Assembly (NCBI RefSeq): GCF_019734885.1
Contig: NZ_JAAXCM010000045.1
Location: 1 to 53,798 of the forward strand
Length of the DNA stretch: 53,798 nt
DNA from: Pseudocoprococcus catus
Lineage (GTDB): Bacteria; Bacillota; Clostridia; Lachnospirales; Lachnospiraceae
Direction of reading: 5' to 3'
This document shows positions 27,414-35,049 of the stretch, piece by piece. The notes beneath the pieces were generated by a model. The model did no database searches. It was not told where the DNA came from and saw only the letters and a program-made list of their open reading frames with translations. Each line of letters begins with the position of its first letter. Within the stretch, counting starts at the first letter, position 1. Position numbers and translations under genes: made by a program.

Positions 27414-27947
27414 ATGAGAGATTTAATGTTACAGTTTTCAAATAACATTTTTATAGAAATCCTGATGCTGGCTATCTGCGCGGATACACTGCTGGGGGTT
27501 CTTCGGGCCATCAAGTTTCGACAGTTCAACAGTTCTGTGGGTATCGATGGAGCTATCAGAAAGGTGGCCATGGTTGTCAGTGTAGGGATTTTGATGCTGG
27601 CGGATTTACTGATTCATGTGAATCTTCTGGCTTTTATACCTGAGGAATATGTGCATGATCTGGGTGTTCAGAAACTGGGGATGTGCGAATTCTTCTGTCT
27701 GCTGTTTACAGCCTGTGAATGTTTATCCGTATTGAAAAACATGGTTCTGTGCGGCCTGCCGGTGCCGAAGAAGGTCGAAAGCTGGATGAGAGATTTTCTT
27801 GCCAATATGACATCAGAGCTGCCAATGGACAATGGTATAAGTGATAAGATATATGAAGCAGGCGAGGCGAACACCAATGAAGCGAATACTAATAATAGTG
27901 TGCTGAATAAAATGAAGGCAGGAGGTGGAGAAAATGTCAGAAAATAA
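27414..27947 (+). CDS. Phage-type holin (toxin secretion/lysis family)
   Basis: A 177-residue protein resembling the Phage_holin_4_1 family, to which the clostridial toxin-release protein TcdE belongs. Visible features are an N-terminal membrane helix, the conserved DTLLGVLRAIKFRQFNSSVG turn, a second membrane helix (VAMVVSVGILMLADLLIHV), a third hydrophobic segment (FFCLLFTACECLSVLKNM), and a polar tail rich in Asn, Thr and Glu. It would open the membrane so that signal-less proteins or a cell-wall hydrolase can leave. It lies 115 bases after immunity gene 2 and overlaps the amidase by 14 bases. With no other phage genes around, a role in releasing the Rhs toxin is likely but unproven. Confidence 0.8.
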   Translation: MRDLMLQFSNNIFIEILMLAICADTLLGVLRAIKFRQFNSSVGIDGAIRKVAMVVSVGILMLADLLIHVNLLAFIPEEYVHDLGVQKLGMCEFFCLLFTACECLSVLKNMVLCGLPVPKKVESWMRDFLANMTSELPMDNGISDKIYEAGEANTNEANTNNSVLNKMKAGGGENVRK

Positions 27948-28902
27948 AAAGCTGTTAGTCGTCATTGACCCGGGACATACGGGGAATACCTATAATGCCG
28001 GAGCCGTGAAAGGTTATTATGAAAGCAAGGCTGTTTATGATTTGAGTCTTTATGAAAAGACAGCCCTGGAAAAGAGAGGGATTGATGTTATCCTGACAAG
28101 AGAACGGAATCAGGACCCGGGGCTTTATGAACGCGGACAGATGGCAGTGAAAAAGGGGAACGGATATGCCAATGTTTTGTTTGAGAGCAACCATACGGAT
28201 GCATTCAATGGAAAAGTCTGCGGTGTGACGGTGGTTCGTTCGGCACATCTTCCGGGATCAGAAAAACTGGCAGAGAAAATGATCGATGCCATTGTCAAAG
28301 TCATGAAGCCATCCACAGGCATTACTTATAACAGGGGAGTCGTGACAAAGACCCAGAGCAACGGCGCAGACTGGTATGGGGTTATCCGTGGGGCAGTATC
28401 TGGAGCAGCTTCACAGGGACAGGCGAAAAATGGCCCGGTTCGTTATGATTATATAGTTGAGCATGGTTTTCATGATAATCCCAAGGAATGTCTTTTCCTG
28501 TCGAAACAGGAGAATTTAAAGGCTATAGCGGAGGCCAAGGCAGCTGCAATAGCAGAGTATTTTGGTATTGGGAATAAAAGCCAGCCAGCAAATCAAAGCG
28601 GGCAGAGCAGTCAGAATAACCGAAATAATAACAGTCATCAGACAAATCAAAATACTTCGACAGATAGTATGACATTAAATAAAAAGACAGCATATCTGGT
28701 CAGAGTTTCTGTTGACGATCTGAACATCCGGCAGGCACCCACGATTCATTCAAAGGCTGTGGGATTTACAGGCAAGGGGGTATTTACCATTACAGAAGAA
28801 GCAACGGGAATTGTCAATGCAGCCGGAGAGAAAAGCCAATGGGGAAAACTGAAATCAGGGCAGGGGTGGATATGCCTTGATTATGCCGAGAAAGTGGCTT
28901 GA
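27934..28902 (+). CDS. N-acetylmuramoyl-L-alanine amidase with SH3 domain (endolysin-like)
   Basis: A 322-residue zinc amidase that cuts the bond between muramic acid and the stem peptide. The Amidase_3 core is visible: VIDPGHTGNTYNAG (first His), YYESKAVYDLS (Glu ligand), FESNHTDAFNG (second His), and VEHGFHDN with the catalytic Glu near residue 180. An Asn/Gln/Ser-rich linker follows and then an SH3b wall-binding domain (VSVDDLNIRQAPTIHSKAVG). No signal peptide is present, as in phage endolysins that exit through a holin. ATG 27934 follows GGAGG by 8 bases and overlaps the holin gene, so the two are coupled. Confidence 0.88.
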   Translation: MSENKKLLVVIDPGHTGNTYNAGAVKGYYESKAVYDLSLYEKTALEKRGIDVILTRERNQDPGLYERGQMAVKKGNGYANVLFESNHTDAFNGKVCGVTVVRSAHLPGSEKLAEKMIDAIVKVMKPSTGITYNRGVVTKTQSNGADWYGVIRGAVSGAASQGQAKNGPVRYDYIVEHGFHDNPKECLFLSKQENLKAIAEAKAAAIAEYFGIGNKSQPANQSGQSSQNNRNNNSHQTNQNTSTDSMTLNKKTAYLVRVSVDDLNIRQAPTIHSKAVGFTGKGVFTITEEATGIVNAAGEKSQWGKLKSGQGWICLDYAEKVA

Positions 28903-29041
28903 AAAGTTTGAAAAGAGTTTTAACCGGTTCAAGATAAAGGAATGAGATGCTATAATGAAAGTACTGTGATAAATTATAGTTGTAACAGTAGTAGCTGGTA
29001 AGAGATATACTAATGATTATAAGGGATGATTGAACAAAAGG

Positions 29042-29081
29042 GGCGTCCGCTTTACGATTTTTTAATCGTTAAAGCGACGCC
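29042..29081 (+). terminator. Long hairpin at the end of Rhs island 1
   Basis: GGCGTCCGCTTTACGAT (29042-29058) pairs with ATCGTTAAAGCGACGCC (29065-29081), two one-base bulges, followed by TTATTTA. It lies 140 bases after the amidase and directly before the 148-bp repeat. The 28903-29041 stretch shows no gene. Confidence 0.6.
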
Positions 29082-29229
29082 TTATTTACGCGAGCAACGA
29101 GCCAGGGTTCGTGCTTGCACGAGACTTTGGCGTTGCTAAGCGCCAGTGGCGCTTGTTTAGCAACGACCGAAACGGAGTGTAGAGGCCGCGATAACTTGAG
29201 AAACTCGCGGAGCGTGTTTCTCATAGTTT
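29082..29229 (+). repeat. 148-bp structured dispersed repeat, copy 1
   Basis: Matches 32653-32800 over the whole length with four mismatches, all within the first 50 bases. It holds nested self-complementary parts: CGTGC/GCACG, CGTTGCTAA with TTAGCAACG enclosing AGCGCC/GGCGCT, and GAGAAAC/GTTTCTC. It has no coding frame. Both copies begin immediately after a terminator hairpin. Confidence 0.85.
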
Positions 29230-29281
29230 GATATACATGGGCCGCACGCTTTGGGGTTATTGGTGCATCCCTTTTTTTAGT

Positions 29282-29440
29282 TTAGCGGGCTGCAAAAGAT
29301 TCGCAGTCGGTGCCCTCTTTTGTCTTAGGGGAACATTCGCAGGCGCCGATGCTGACACAGTTTAAGGTACAGTATTCCACATTACCTGCATGATGTTTAC
29401 AATCATGAACGCCACATTTAATTGAATTGTTTACTTCCAT
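29282..29440 (-). CDS. DUF1540 small cysteine-rich protein (52 aa)
   Basis: Reverse-strand gene with AAGGAG 9 bases before its ATG (29440). The product (MEVNNSIKCGVHDCKHHAGN...) has the DUF1540 pattern CxxxxCxxH then YCxLxxVSIGAC, with seven cysteines, plausibly a metal-binding peptide. DUF1540 proteins are small and common in Clostridia, and their function is unknown. It stands alone between the 148-bp repeat and the DUF2804 gene, reading away from the latter. Confidence 0.8.
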   Translation of the reverse strand: MEVNNSIKCGVHDCKHHAGNVEYCTLNCVSIGACECSPKTKEGTDCESFAAR

Positions 29441-29614
29441 TTTGATAATCTCCTTTCAATTGCGAAAAAACTGAGTCCGTTCAACATGTAATCGTGAGAA
29501 ATATTTTTCACTTGATACTGTGAACGGAAAAGCTAACATATTGACGGGTGACAGCATTAGTTTGCACCGAAATTTATGAAATATGTATAAAAGACTATTT
29601 TTTTTCAAAAAATT

Positions 29615-29623
29615 TGTTATACT
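29615..29623 (+). promoter_or_regulatory. Extended -10 promoter of the DUF2804 gene
   Basis: TGTTATACT is an extended -10 box (TGn-TATACT) about 43 bases before the gene start. Confidence 0.5.
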
Positions 29624-29665
29624 GATAATATACGTTCAAAATAAGAGAAGACAGGAGGGATCTTT

Positions 29666-30700
29666 ATGCAGCATGAGGTAACGGATGTTCAGAAGTTGTT
29701 GGATAAGCAGGGATATGTTGTGACACCCGGTTGGGCAAGACGACCGGTCTGGCAGTATAATCGCGAGAATATTGCAGCCCCTTCTTTTCGCATTAAGGAA
29801 TGGGATTATTATCTTGCGGGCAATGAACATTATGCCGTTGCATTTACCCTGTCGGATCTGGGATATGCGGGATTAATTAGTGTTTCTTTGATTGATCTTG
29901 TGGAACGAAAGGAACATACTGAGACCATATTGACGGCAATGCCTATGGGACGATTGGGACTGGGGAGGACATCGGATGATGGCAATGCGGATTTCAGAAA
30001 TGGTCGGATTCATCTTCGTTATACGGTGAAGCCGCATAGAAGAAGAATTCAGTGTGTTTTCCGTGATTTTCAGGATGGTAAGACATTGAAGGCGGATCTT
30101 CTGATGAAGCAGCCGGAGATGGACAGCATCTGTATTGCTACGCCGTGGAAGGAGAAGCCGAAGGCTTTTTATTACAATCAGAAGGTGAATTGTATGCCGG
30201 TCAAGGGCAAAGTGAACTTTGACGGGCGCGATTATATTTTTGATGGGAGAAAAGATATGGCTGTCCTTGACTGGGGACGCGGTGTATGGACTTATGACAA
30301 CATCTGGCGTTGGGGAACCTGCAGCACAAGGCTGAATGGCGTACCTTTTGGATTTAATCTTGGCTATGGATTCAGTGACCGGAGCAGTGCCTCAGAGAAT
30401 GTAATTTTCTATGACGGCCGTGCCCATAAGCTTCAGGAGGTTGTCTTTATGATCGGACAGGATGATGAAGGCAATTTCAATTATATGGATCCCTGGACGA
30501 TTTCATCCAGTGATGGTCGCTTTGAGGGGATTTTTGAGCCGATTCTGGATAGAAATGCGAAGATTGATATGAAGGTGATCGTCAGTGATCAGCATCAGGT
30601 GTTTGGACATCTGACAGGGACAGCTGTTCTGGATAATGGAACAGAGCTGAAGATGCGGGATGTTATCGCCGCGATAGAGGTTGTTCATAATCGCTATTAA
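29666..30700 (+). CDS. DUF2804 family protein
   Basis: A 344-residue soluble protein with strong AGGAGGG ribosome site. It matches DUF2804 as I recall it: an early PGWARRPVW-type segment, RIKEWDYY, a long beta-rich body, and KDMAVLDWGRGVWTYDNIWRWG followed by GFNLGYGF. Members are thought to fold as a lipocalin-like or hydroxyneurosporene-synthase-like beta barrel, with no proven function in bacteria. No signal peptide or membrane helix is present. It has its own promoter and is followed after 102 bases by the MraZ-like gene, possibly in the same transcript. Confidence 0.75.
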   Translation: MQHEVTDVQKLLDKQGYVVTPGWARRPVWQYNRENIAAPSFRIKEWDYYLAGNEHYAVAFTLSDLGYAGLISVSLIDLVERKEHTETILTAMPMGRLGLGRTSDDGNADFRNGRIHLRYTVKPHRRRIQCVFRDFQDGKTLKADLLMKQPEMDSICIATPWKEKPKAFYYNQKVNCMPVKGKVNFDGRDYIFDGRKDMAVLDWGRGVWTYDNIWRWGTCSTRLNGVPFGFNLGYGFSDRSSASENVIFYDGRAHKLQEVVFMIGQDDEGNFNYMDPWTISSSDGRFEGIFEPILDRNAKIDMKVIVSDQHQVFGHLTGTAVLDNGTELKMRDVIAAIEVVHNRY

Positions 30701-30802
30701 GACATTTAAGAGACATGTTGTCTGATGGAGGAGAGGGACTGTCGGATAACGGGGTGACAGAAGCAGTTGTTGGCGGAACTGCGGTAATTAGGAGGGATTT
30801 AC

Positions 30803-31213
30803 ATGAGAGGAGCAGTAGAACTTAGGACAGATGGATGTACAGATCTGCAGTTAGATAGCAGCAAGCATTACATTGTGACCAAATGGTACGGTAGCAGTCT
30901 GGCGATTTTTGAAGAAGCCGCTTTTCAGAAATATCTCAGGAGACTGGATACGGATTTCAAGGATAATGGTCATGGACAGAGTGTGATCCGCTATTTTCTG
31001 TCAGCGGCCGTTACCATGATGACAGAAGAATCAGATGGATGGCGTATTCCACCGGAGCTTCTGACGTGCATTGAGAAAGACGGGGAAAGGCTGGAATACT
31101 GGGAATGTGAGATCAACAGCAGTTATCAGGACAGTTTGCCTGTTTTTGTAGTGGCAGCATCCGGGAATATGGATAGTGCCATTGAGATGACGAAGGAGCG
31201 TCATGCCGCATAA
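30803..31213 (+). CDS. MraZ-like (AbrB-fold) small protein
   Basis: A 136-residue protein with a very good TTAGGAGGG site. The pattern of a short loop of small residues, a Trp/Tyr-rich strand (HYIVTKWYGSSLAIFEEAAF), a YLRRL helix, then IRYFLSAAVTM and DGWRIPPELL resembles the double AbrB-like repeat of MraZ, where the second half carries a D-x-x-G-R-I-x-[IL]-P segment. Here the Arg of DGR is preceded by Trp and the first repeat lacks the usual GR box. It is not beside mraW or the division cluster where true mraZ sits, so it is at most a paralogue, perhaps DNA-binding. Alternative: an unrelated small protein. Confidence 0.45.
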   Translation: MRGAVELRTDGCTDLQLDSSKHYIVTKWYGSSLAIFEEAAFQKYLRRLDTDFKDNGHGQSVIRYFLSAAVTMMTEESDGWRIPPELLTCIEKDGERLEYWECEINSSYQDSLPVFVVAASGNMDSAIEMTKERHAA

Positions 31214-31239
31214 ACGGCTTATCCGGTGAATATTATTAT

Positions 31240-31254
31240 GTAACTGTTCAGAGC
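31240..31254. repeat. 15-bp word, inverted copy at 34748
   Basis: GTAACTGTTCAGAGC here is the exact reverse complement of 34748-34762. A 12-base part of it also occurs in the ilvB leader hairpin region. The 31214-31345 stretch otherwise shows nothing beyond the ribosome site of the next gene. Confidence 0.45.
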
Positions 31255-31345
31255 CAAGTAAAATTTCAAAAAACTTCATAAATAAGCACGAATACATAAT
31301 GAATATACAGGCAGGGCTGACAGGCAATAGAAGGAGGTGCGGTGC

Positions 31346-32609
31346 ATGGGTGGTTATCTGAATCCTGGGAATGAGAAGTTTGGAGAAGCTTTGAATTCTC
31401 AGATTTATGTGGATAAAACGGGGTTAATTGAATATACCAATAGGGTCATGTACAGCAATCAGAAATATGTGTGTGTCAGCCGGCCTCGACGCTTTGGCAA
31501 GTCGATGGCGGCCAATATGTTGGCGGCCTATTACAGCCGGGGGTGTGATTCGCGGGAATTATTTCAGGGATTGAAGATTTCCAAAGCGGATGCCTGCGAG
31601 AAGAAATTAAATCAATATAATACAATATTTCTGAATATGCAGGAATTCCTCAGTCAGACATCAAGCATGGATGAGATGCTGCGTTTAGTAAAAAAATCAG
31701 TTTTATGGGATTTGTTTTTTGAATATCCGGATATTAATTATTTTGATAAAGAAAATTTTAGCAGGGCAATGCAGGATGTTTACCAGCAGACGAAATGTCC
31801 GTTTGTGATTATTATTGATGAATGGGACTGCATTTTCAGGGAATATCGCGAGAACCATGAAGCGCAGGAACAGTATCTGGATTTTCTGAGGGATTTCCTG
31901 AAGGACAAGGCGTATATTCATCTTGCCTACATGACCGGAATCTTGCCGATTAAGAAATATGGCACACATTCAGCACTTAATATGTTTGATGAGTTTTCTA
32001 TGACGAATCCGGGACCCTTGGCAGAATTTGTCGGTTTTACGGAAGAGGAAGTTGCCGCTTTATGTAAGCAATATGGAAGAAATTTGTCTGAACTGAAAGA
32101 ATGGTATGACGGTTATCATTTTGAGAAGGCCAGATCCATCTACAGTCCGCGCTCCGTGGTGACGGCTATTTTAACCGGTATTTGCGATTCTTACTGGAAT
32201 CGGACGGAGACATTTGAAGCTCTTCGGTTCTATATTGATATGAACTTTGAAGGACTGAAGGATGATGTTTTGAGTATGTTGGCGGGAGAGAGAATTCCGG
32301 TTAATACAGGAACATTTTCCAATGATATGACGACATTCTACAGTGAGGATGATGTTTTGACGTTGTTGATCCATCTTGGCTATTTGGGATATGATTTTTC
32401 ATACAAGGAAGTTTTCATTCCAAACAGTGAAGTGCGGGGCGAATACATCAATGCCGTTGCTGCATCCCAGTGGGGTGAGGTTTCCAAGGCATTAAAGAAT
32501 TCTTCAGATACGCTTCAGGCTATCTGGCAGAAATATCCTGCTGGTAGGCGTCAACTATGATAAAGCGACGCGGGAACATACCTGTGTGATAGAGGAAGCG
32601 GAGAAATAA
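31346..32609 (+). pseudogene. AAA-ATPase (DUF1703 family) gene with internal deletion and frameshift
   Basis: The N-terminal 404 residues, from ATG 31346 behind AGAAGGAGGTG, match the AAA-ATPase-like family common in gut anaerobes: PGNEKFGEALNSQIYVDKTG, Walker A-like RPRRFGKSMAAN and Walker B FVIIIDEWDCIF. The frame stops at 32558-32560. Another frame at 32532-32609 encodes NILLVGVNYDKATREHTC plus a short end, the family's normal C-terminus. The junction falls inside IWQK.../NILLVG, so roughly the length of the DUF1703 PD-(D/E)XK-like nuclease domain is missing and the frame is shifted. The remaining ATPase part may still be made. Normal family length is about 520-560 residues. Confidence 0.8.
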
Positions 32610-32626
32610 ATAATAAATTCTATGAA

Positions 32627-32654
32627 AGAGGATGTCTGAGGATATCCTCTTTTT
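32627..32654 (+). terminator. Terminator after the AAA-ATPase remnant
   Basis: AGAGGAT (32627-32633) / ATCCTCT (32644-32650) followed by five T. The 148-bp repeat copy 2 starts at the end of this T run. Confidence 0.7.
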
Positions 32655-32800
32655 ATTTACGCGAGCAACGAGCAAAGGTTCGTGCTTGCACGAGATCTTG
32701 GCGTTGCTAAGCGCCAGTGGCGCTTGTTTAGCAACGACCGAAACGGAGTGTAGAGGCCGCGATAACTTGAGAAACTCGCGGAGCGTGTTTCTCATAGTTT
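32653..32800 (+). repeat. 148-bp structured dispersed repeat, copy 2
   Basis: 144 of 148 bases equal copy 1 (29082-29229), same orientation and length. As in copy 1, the left end is fused to the T run of a terminator. It carries the same nested hairpins and no gene. Confidence 0.85.
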
Positions 32801-32894
32801 ATTATATAGTAACTCTAAATTTTCTTTCAGATTTCTTTCACTCCGTATATCTTTCTTACAATACCCCGACTTTTCCTGTTTTCGGATTTTTTTG

Positions 32895-32903
32895 TGCTAT
32901 GAT
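32895..32903 (+). promoter_or_regulatory. Extended -10 promoter of the dlt-like cluster
   Basis: TGCTATGAT (TGn-TATGAT), 31 bases before the first gene start; no good -35 box is seen. Confidence 0.45.
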
Positions 32904-32934
32904 AGGGACACCAAAGAGAACAGGGGGCGATAGC

Positions 32935-34482
32935 TTGAAAAATATATTGGAATATCTTGAATGTTCAGCCGGCCGCTGGCCTGAGAAAACAGCCTGCGCC
33001 GATACAGATACATCGATGACATGGCGGATGCTGCGGGAGGCGGCAGCACGGATTGGCAGTTTATTGCTGATGCATCGGATGACCCATCGGCCGGTGGCTG
33101 TTTATATGGAGAAAACACCGGCCTGTCTGGCAGCGATGCTTGGTACTGTTTATGGCGGTGATTTTTATACAGTAATTGATACGAAAATGCCCTGGGACAG
33201 AATTCGTAAGATTTTCAGTGTACTGAAACCGGCGGCGGTTATTACAGACAGAGATCATGAGGAGACAGTCAGGGAAGCCATGGAAGCAGTCAGGAAGGAT
33301 AGACCGAAGGTTCTTCTTTATGAGAATGCCATGCATACGCCTGAGGACAGAGAAGGACTGGCGGAGATCCGGAGAAAATCAGTGGATACGGATTTGGTTT
33401 ATACTCTTTTTACATCCGGTTCTACAGGTATGCCAAAAGGTGTTGCCGTGACGCATCGGAATGTGATGGCTTATGCCGAATGGGTGAAGACCACATTTGA
33501 TATTAATGAAGAGACCATTTTCGGAAGTCAGACCCCATTTTATTTCAGCATGTCGGTGCTGGATATTTACACAACTCTGGCAGCAGGAGCAGAGCTTCAG
33601 ATCCTGCCGAAACGGCTTTTTGCCTTTCCGGTGCGGCTTCTGGAATATATGAACAGCCGGAAGATCAATACTATTTATTGGGTGCCGACGGCATTGTCCA
33701 TCGTGGCAAACTGGAAAGTGCTGGATTATGTATCCCTTGAGTATATGGAAAAAGTTCTTTTTGCCGGTGAAGTCATGCCGGTGAAACAGCTGAATTACTG
33801 GCGGAAGAAAATGCCGGAACTGCTGTATGCAAATCTCTACGGGCCGACAGAAGTAACAGATATTTGCGCTTATTATATTGTGGACCGGGATTTTGCGGAT
33901 AGTGAAACACTGCCTATTGGGCGTGCCTGTGACAACTGTGACCTGATCCTCCTTCGTGAGGATGGTACGGAAGCGGCACCGGGAGAAATCGGCGAACTGT
34001 GCGTCAGAGGTTCCTTTGTGGCCAGCGGATATTACGGTGATCCTGAGAAAACGGATGCGGCTTTTATACAGAATCCGTTAAATCCCTGGTATCCGGAGAA
34101 AATATACAAAACCGGTGATCTGGTTCGCTATAATGAACGGGGCGAGCTGCTTTATCTGGGACGGCGTGATTTTCAGATCAAACATATGGGTTATCGCATC
34201 GAACTGGGTGAAGTGGAGGCAGCTGCCGGTGCGGCTTCTGATGTAAAAAGCTGCGTCAGCATTTACGATGAGGACAGGGACCGGATTATTCTTTTCTATG
34301 AAGGCGGCCCGAAAAATGAAAACCAGATGCGAAAACTGATGGAAAGCAAACTGCCGGCGTATATGCGGCCTGGGGAATGCATTCGTGTGAAGCGAATGCC
34401 GGAAAATGCCAATGGCAAAATTGACAGGAAATACTTGAAGAGCTATTACGCAGATTTGATGGAGGGGCAGGCCATCGGTTAG
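32935..34482 (+). CDS. DltA-like adenylating enzyme (carrier-protein ligase)
   Basis: A 515-residue adenylation domain that would activate an acid as acyl-AMP and load it onto the carrier protein encoded next. Core motifs: LFTSGSTGMPKGVAVTH near 158, YGPTEVTD near 302, KTGDLVRYNERGELLYLGRR near 392, QIKHMGYRIELGEVE, and the catalytic Lys in NGKIDRKYL near 493. Size and gene neighbours match DltA (D-alanine-carrier ligase). The substrate motif reads FYFSMSVLD where DltA-type enzymes, as I recall them, have F-S-F-D-L-S-V; the Asp that holds the amino group is Ser here. The start is TTG 32935, 7 bases after AGGGGG; an upstream in-frame ATG would include the 148-bp repeat. Substrate is therefore open. 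Confidence 0.75.
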   Translation: MKNILEYLECSAGRWPEKTACADTDTSMTWRMLREAAARIGSLLLMHRMTHRPVAVYMEKTPACLAAMLGTVYGGDFYTVIDTKMPWDRIRKIFSVLKPAAVITDRDHEETVREAMEAVRKDRPKVLLYENAMHTPEDREGLAEIRRKSVDTDLVYTLFTSGSTGMPKGVAVTHRNVMAYAEWVKTTFDINEETIFGSQTPFYFSMSVLDIYTTLAAGAELQILPKRLFAFPVRLLEYMNSRKINTIYWVPTALSIVANWKVLDYVSLEYMEKVLFAGEVMPVKQLNYWRKKMPELLYANLYGPTEVTDICAYYIVDRDFADSETLPIGRACDNCDLILLREDGTEAAPGEIGELCVRGSFVASGYYGDPEKTDAAFIQNPLNPWYPEKIYKTGDLVRYNERGELLYLGRRDFQIKHMGYRIELGEVEAAAGAASDVKSCVSIYDEDRDRIILFYEGGPKNENQMRKLMESKLPAYMRPGECIRVKRMPENANGKIDRKYLKSYYADLMEGQAIG

Positions 34483-34490
34483 TTTATGAG

Positions 34491-34685
34491 GTTTGCAAAA
34501 CCTGGGGGCTTTGAAAGTGCGTGTCTGATGGACGTTTCAAAGCAGGAACATTTGCACTGCCCGGCATTGGCAGCGGTACTAGGACGCTAAAGGACAGCGT
34601 CCAAGGACCGGCCATGCCGGAAGCACCTGCTTATGAAATGTCCATCAGACACACACTTATCAGAAGCTTATTGGGTTTTGCAAAC
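34491..34685. repeat. 195-bp palindromic structured element, copy B
   Basis: Begins 8 bases after the DltA-like stop. Ends GTTTGCAAAACC and GGTTTTGCAAAC are complementary. Inside are helices around AAGCAGG/CCTGCTT, CCGGCAT (34561-34567) / ATGCCGG (34614-34620), and GGACGCT (34582-34588) / AGCGTCC (34596-34602) with loop AAAGGAC (34589-34595). Compared with copy A, four pairs of the second helix and three of the third are changed on both sides, while GCACTGCC, CAGCGGTAC, AAAGGAC, ACCGG and AGCACCTGCT are kept. A short open frame crosses it but has no ribosome site. Confidence 0.8.
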
Positions 34686-34747
34686 AAGATAGCTATTGCA
34701 GGAATCCGATGGCCTGCCTATAGGAAGTTGAGTGGATAAGGAGGTTA

Positions 34748-34762
34748 GCTCTGAACAGTTAC
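34748..34762. repeat. 15-bp word, inverted copy of 31240
   Basis: GCTCTGAACAGTTAC, followed by an AT-rich stretch, is the exact reverse complement of 31240-31254. It lies between element B and the carrier-protein gene. Confidence 0.45.
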
Positions 34763-34797
34763 GATAATATATAAAAAATAGAAGGAGTTACAAGATA

Positions 34798-35025
34798 ATG
34801 AATGAGTTATTGAGTATTTTAAATAAAGTGAAACCGGGTATTGATTATGTGAATGAGAAGCATCTGGTGTCGGATGAGCTGATTGATTCTCTGGATGTGA
34901 TGACGATTGTGACGGAGATTTGTGATGAGTTTGATGTGGAGATTTTGCCGACGGATGTGGTGCCGGAGAATTTTGAGTCTGTGGAGGCGATGCAGAAGCT
35001 GATTATGCGGCTTCAGGAGGATTAA
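34798..35025 (+). CDS. DltC-like acyl carrier protein
   Basis: A 75-residue acidic, four-helix carrier. The phosphopantetheine attachment site is the Ser in LIDSLDVMTIV (residue 31), followed by EICDEFDVEI, a typical carrier helix II and loop. The AAGGAG site lies 10 bases upstream. It would carry the acyl group made by the adenylating enzyme to the membrane acyltransferase encoded next. It is 315 bases from the DltA-like gene, the gap being filled by palindromic element B. Whether transcription crosses that element is unknown; no other promoter was clearly seen. Confidence 0.82.
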   Translation: MNELLSILNKVKPGIDYVNEKHLVSDELIDSLDVMTIVTEICDEFDVEILPTDVVPENFESVEAMQKLIMRLQED

Positions 35026-35049
35026 GCTGTTCGGGAGGATGACGACGGG

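Noticed and set aside
27414-28902. Prophage remnant
   Set aside because: Holin and amidase are the only phage-like genes; no capsid, tail, portal or replication gene is near, and they follow the toxin cassette closely in the same direction.
29082-29229. CRISPR-like repeat
   Set aside because: Only two copies 3.6 kb apart with no regular spacers and no cas genes.
34521-34739. 72-codon open frame across palindromic element B
   Set aside because: It follows the hairpin's two arms, has no ribosome site and no equivalent frame in element A.
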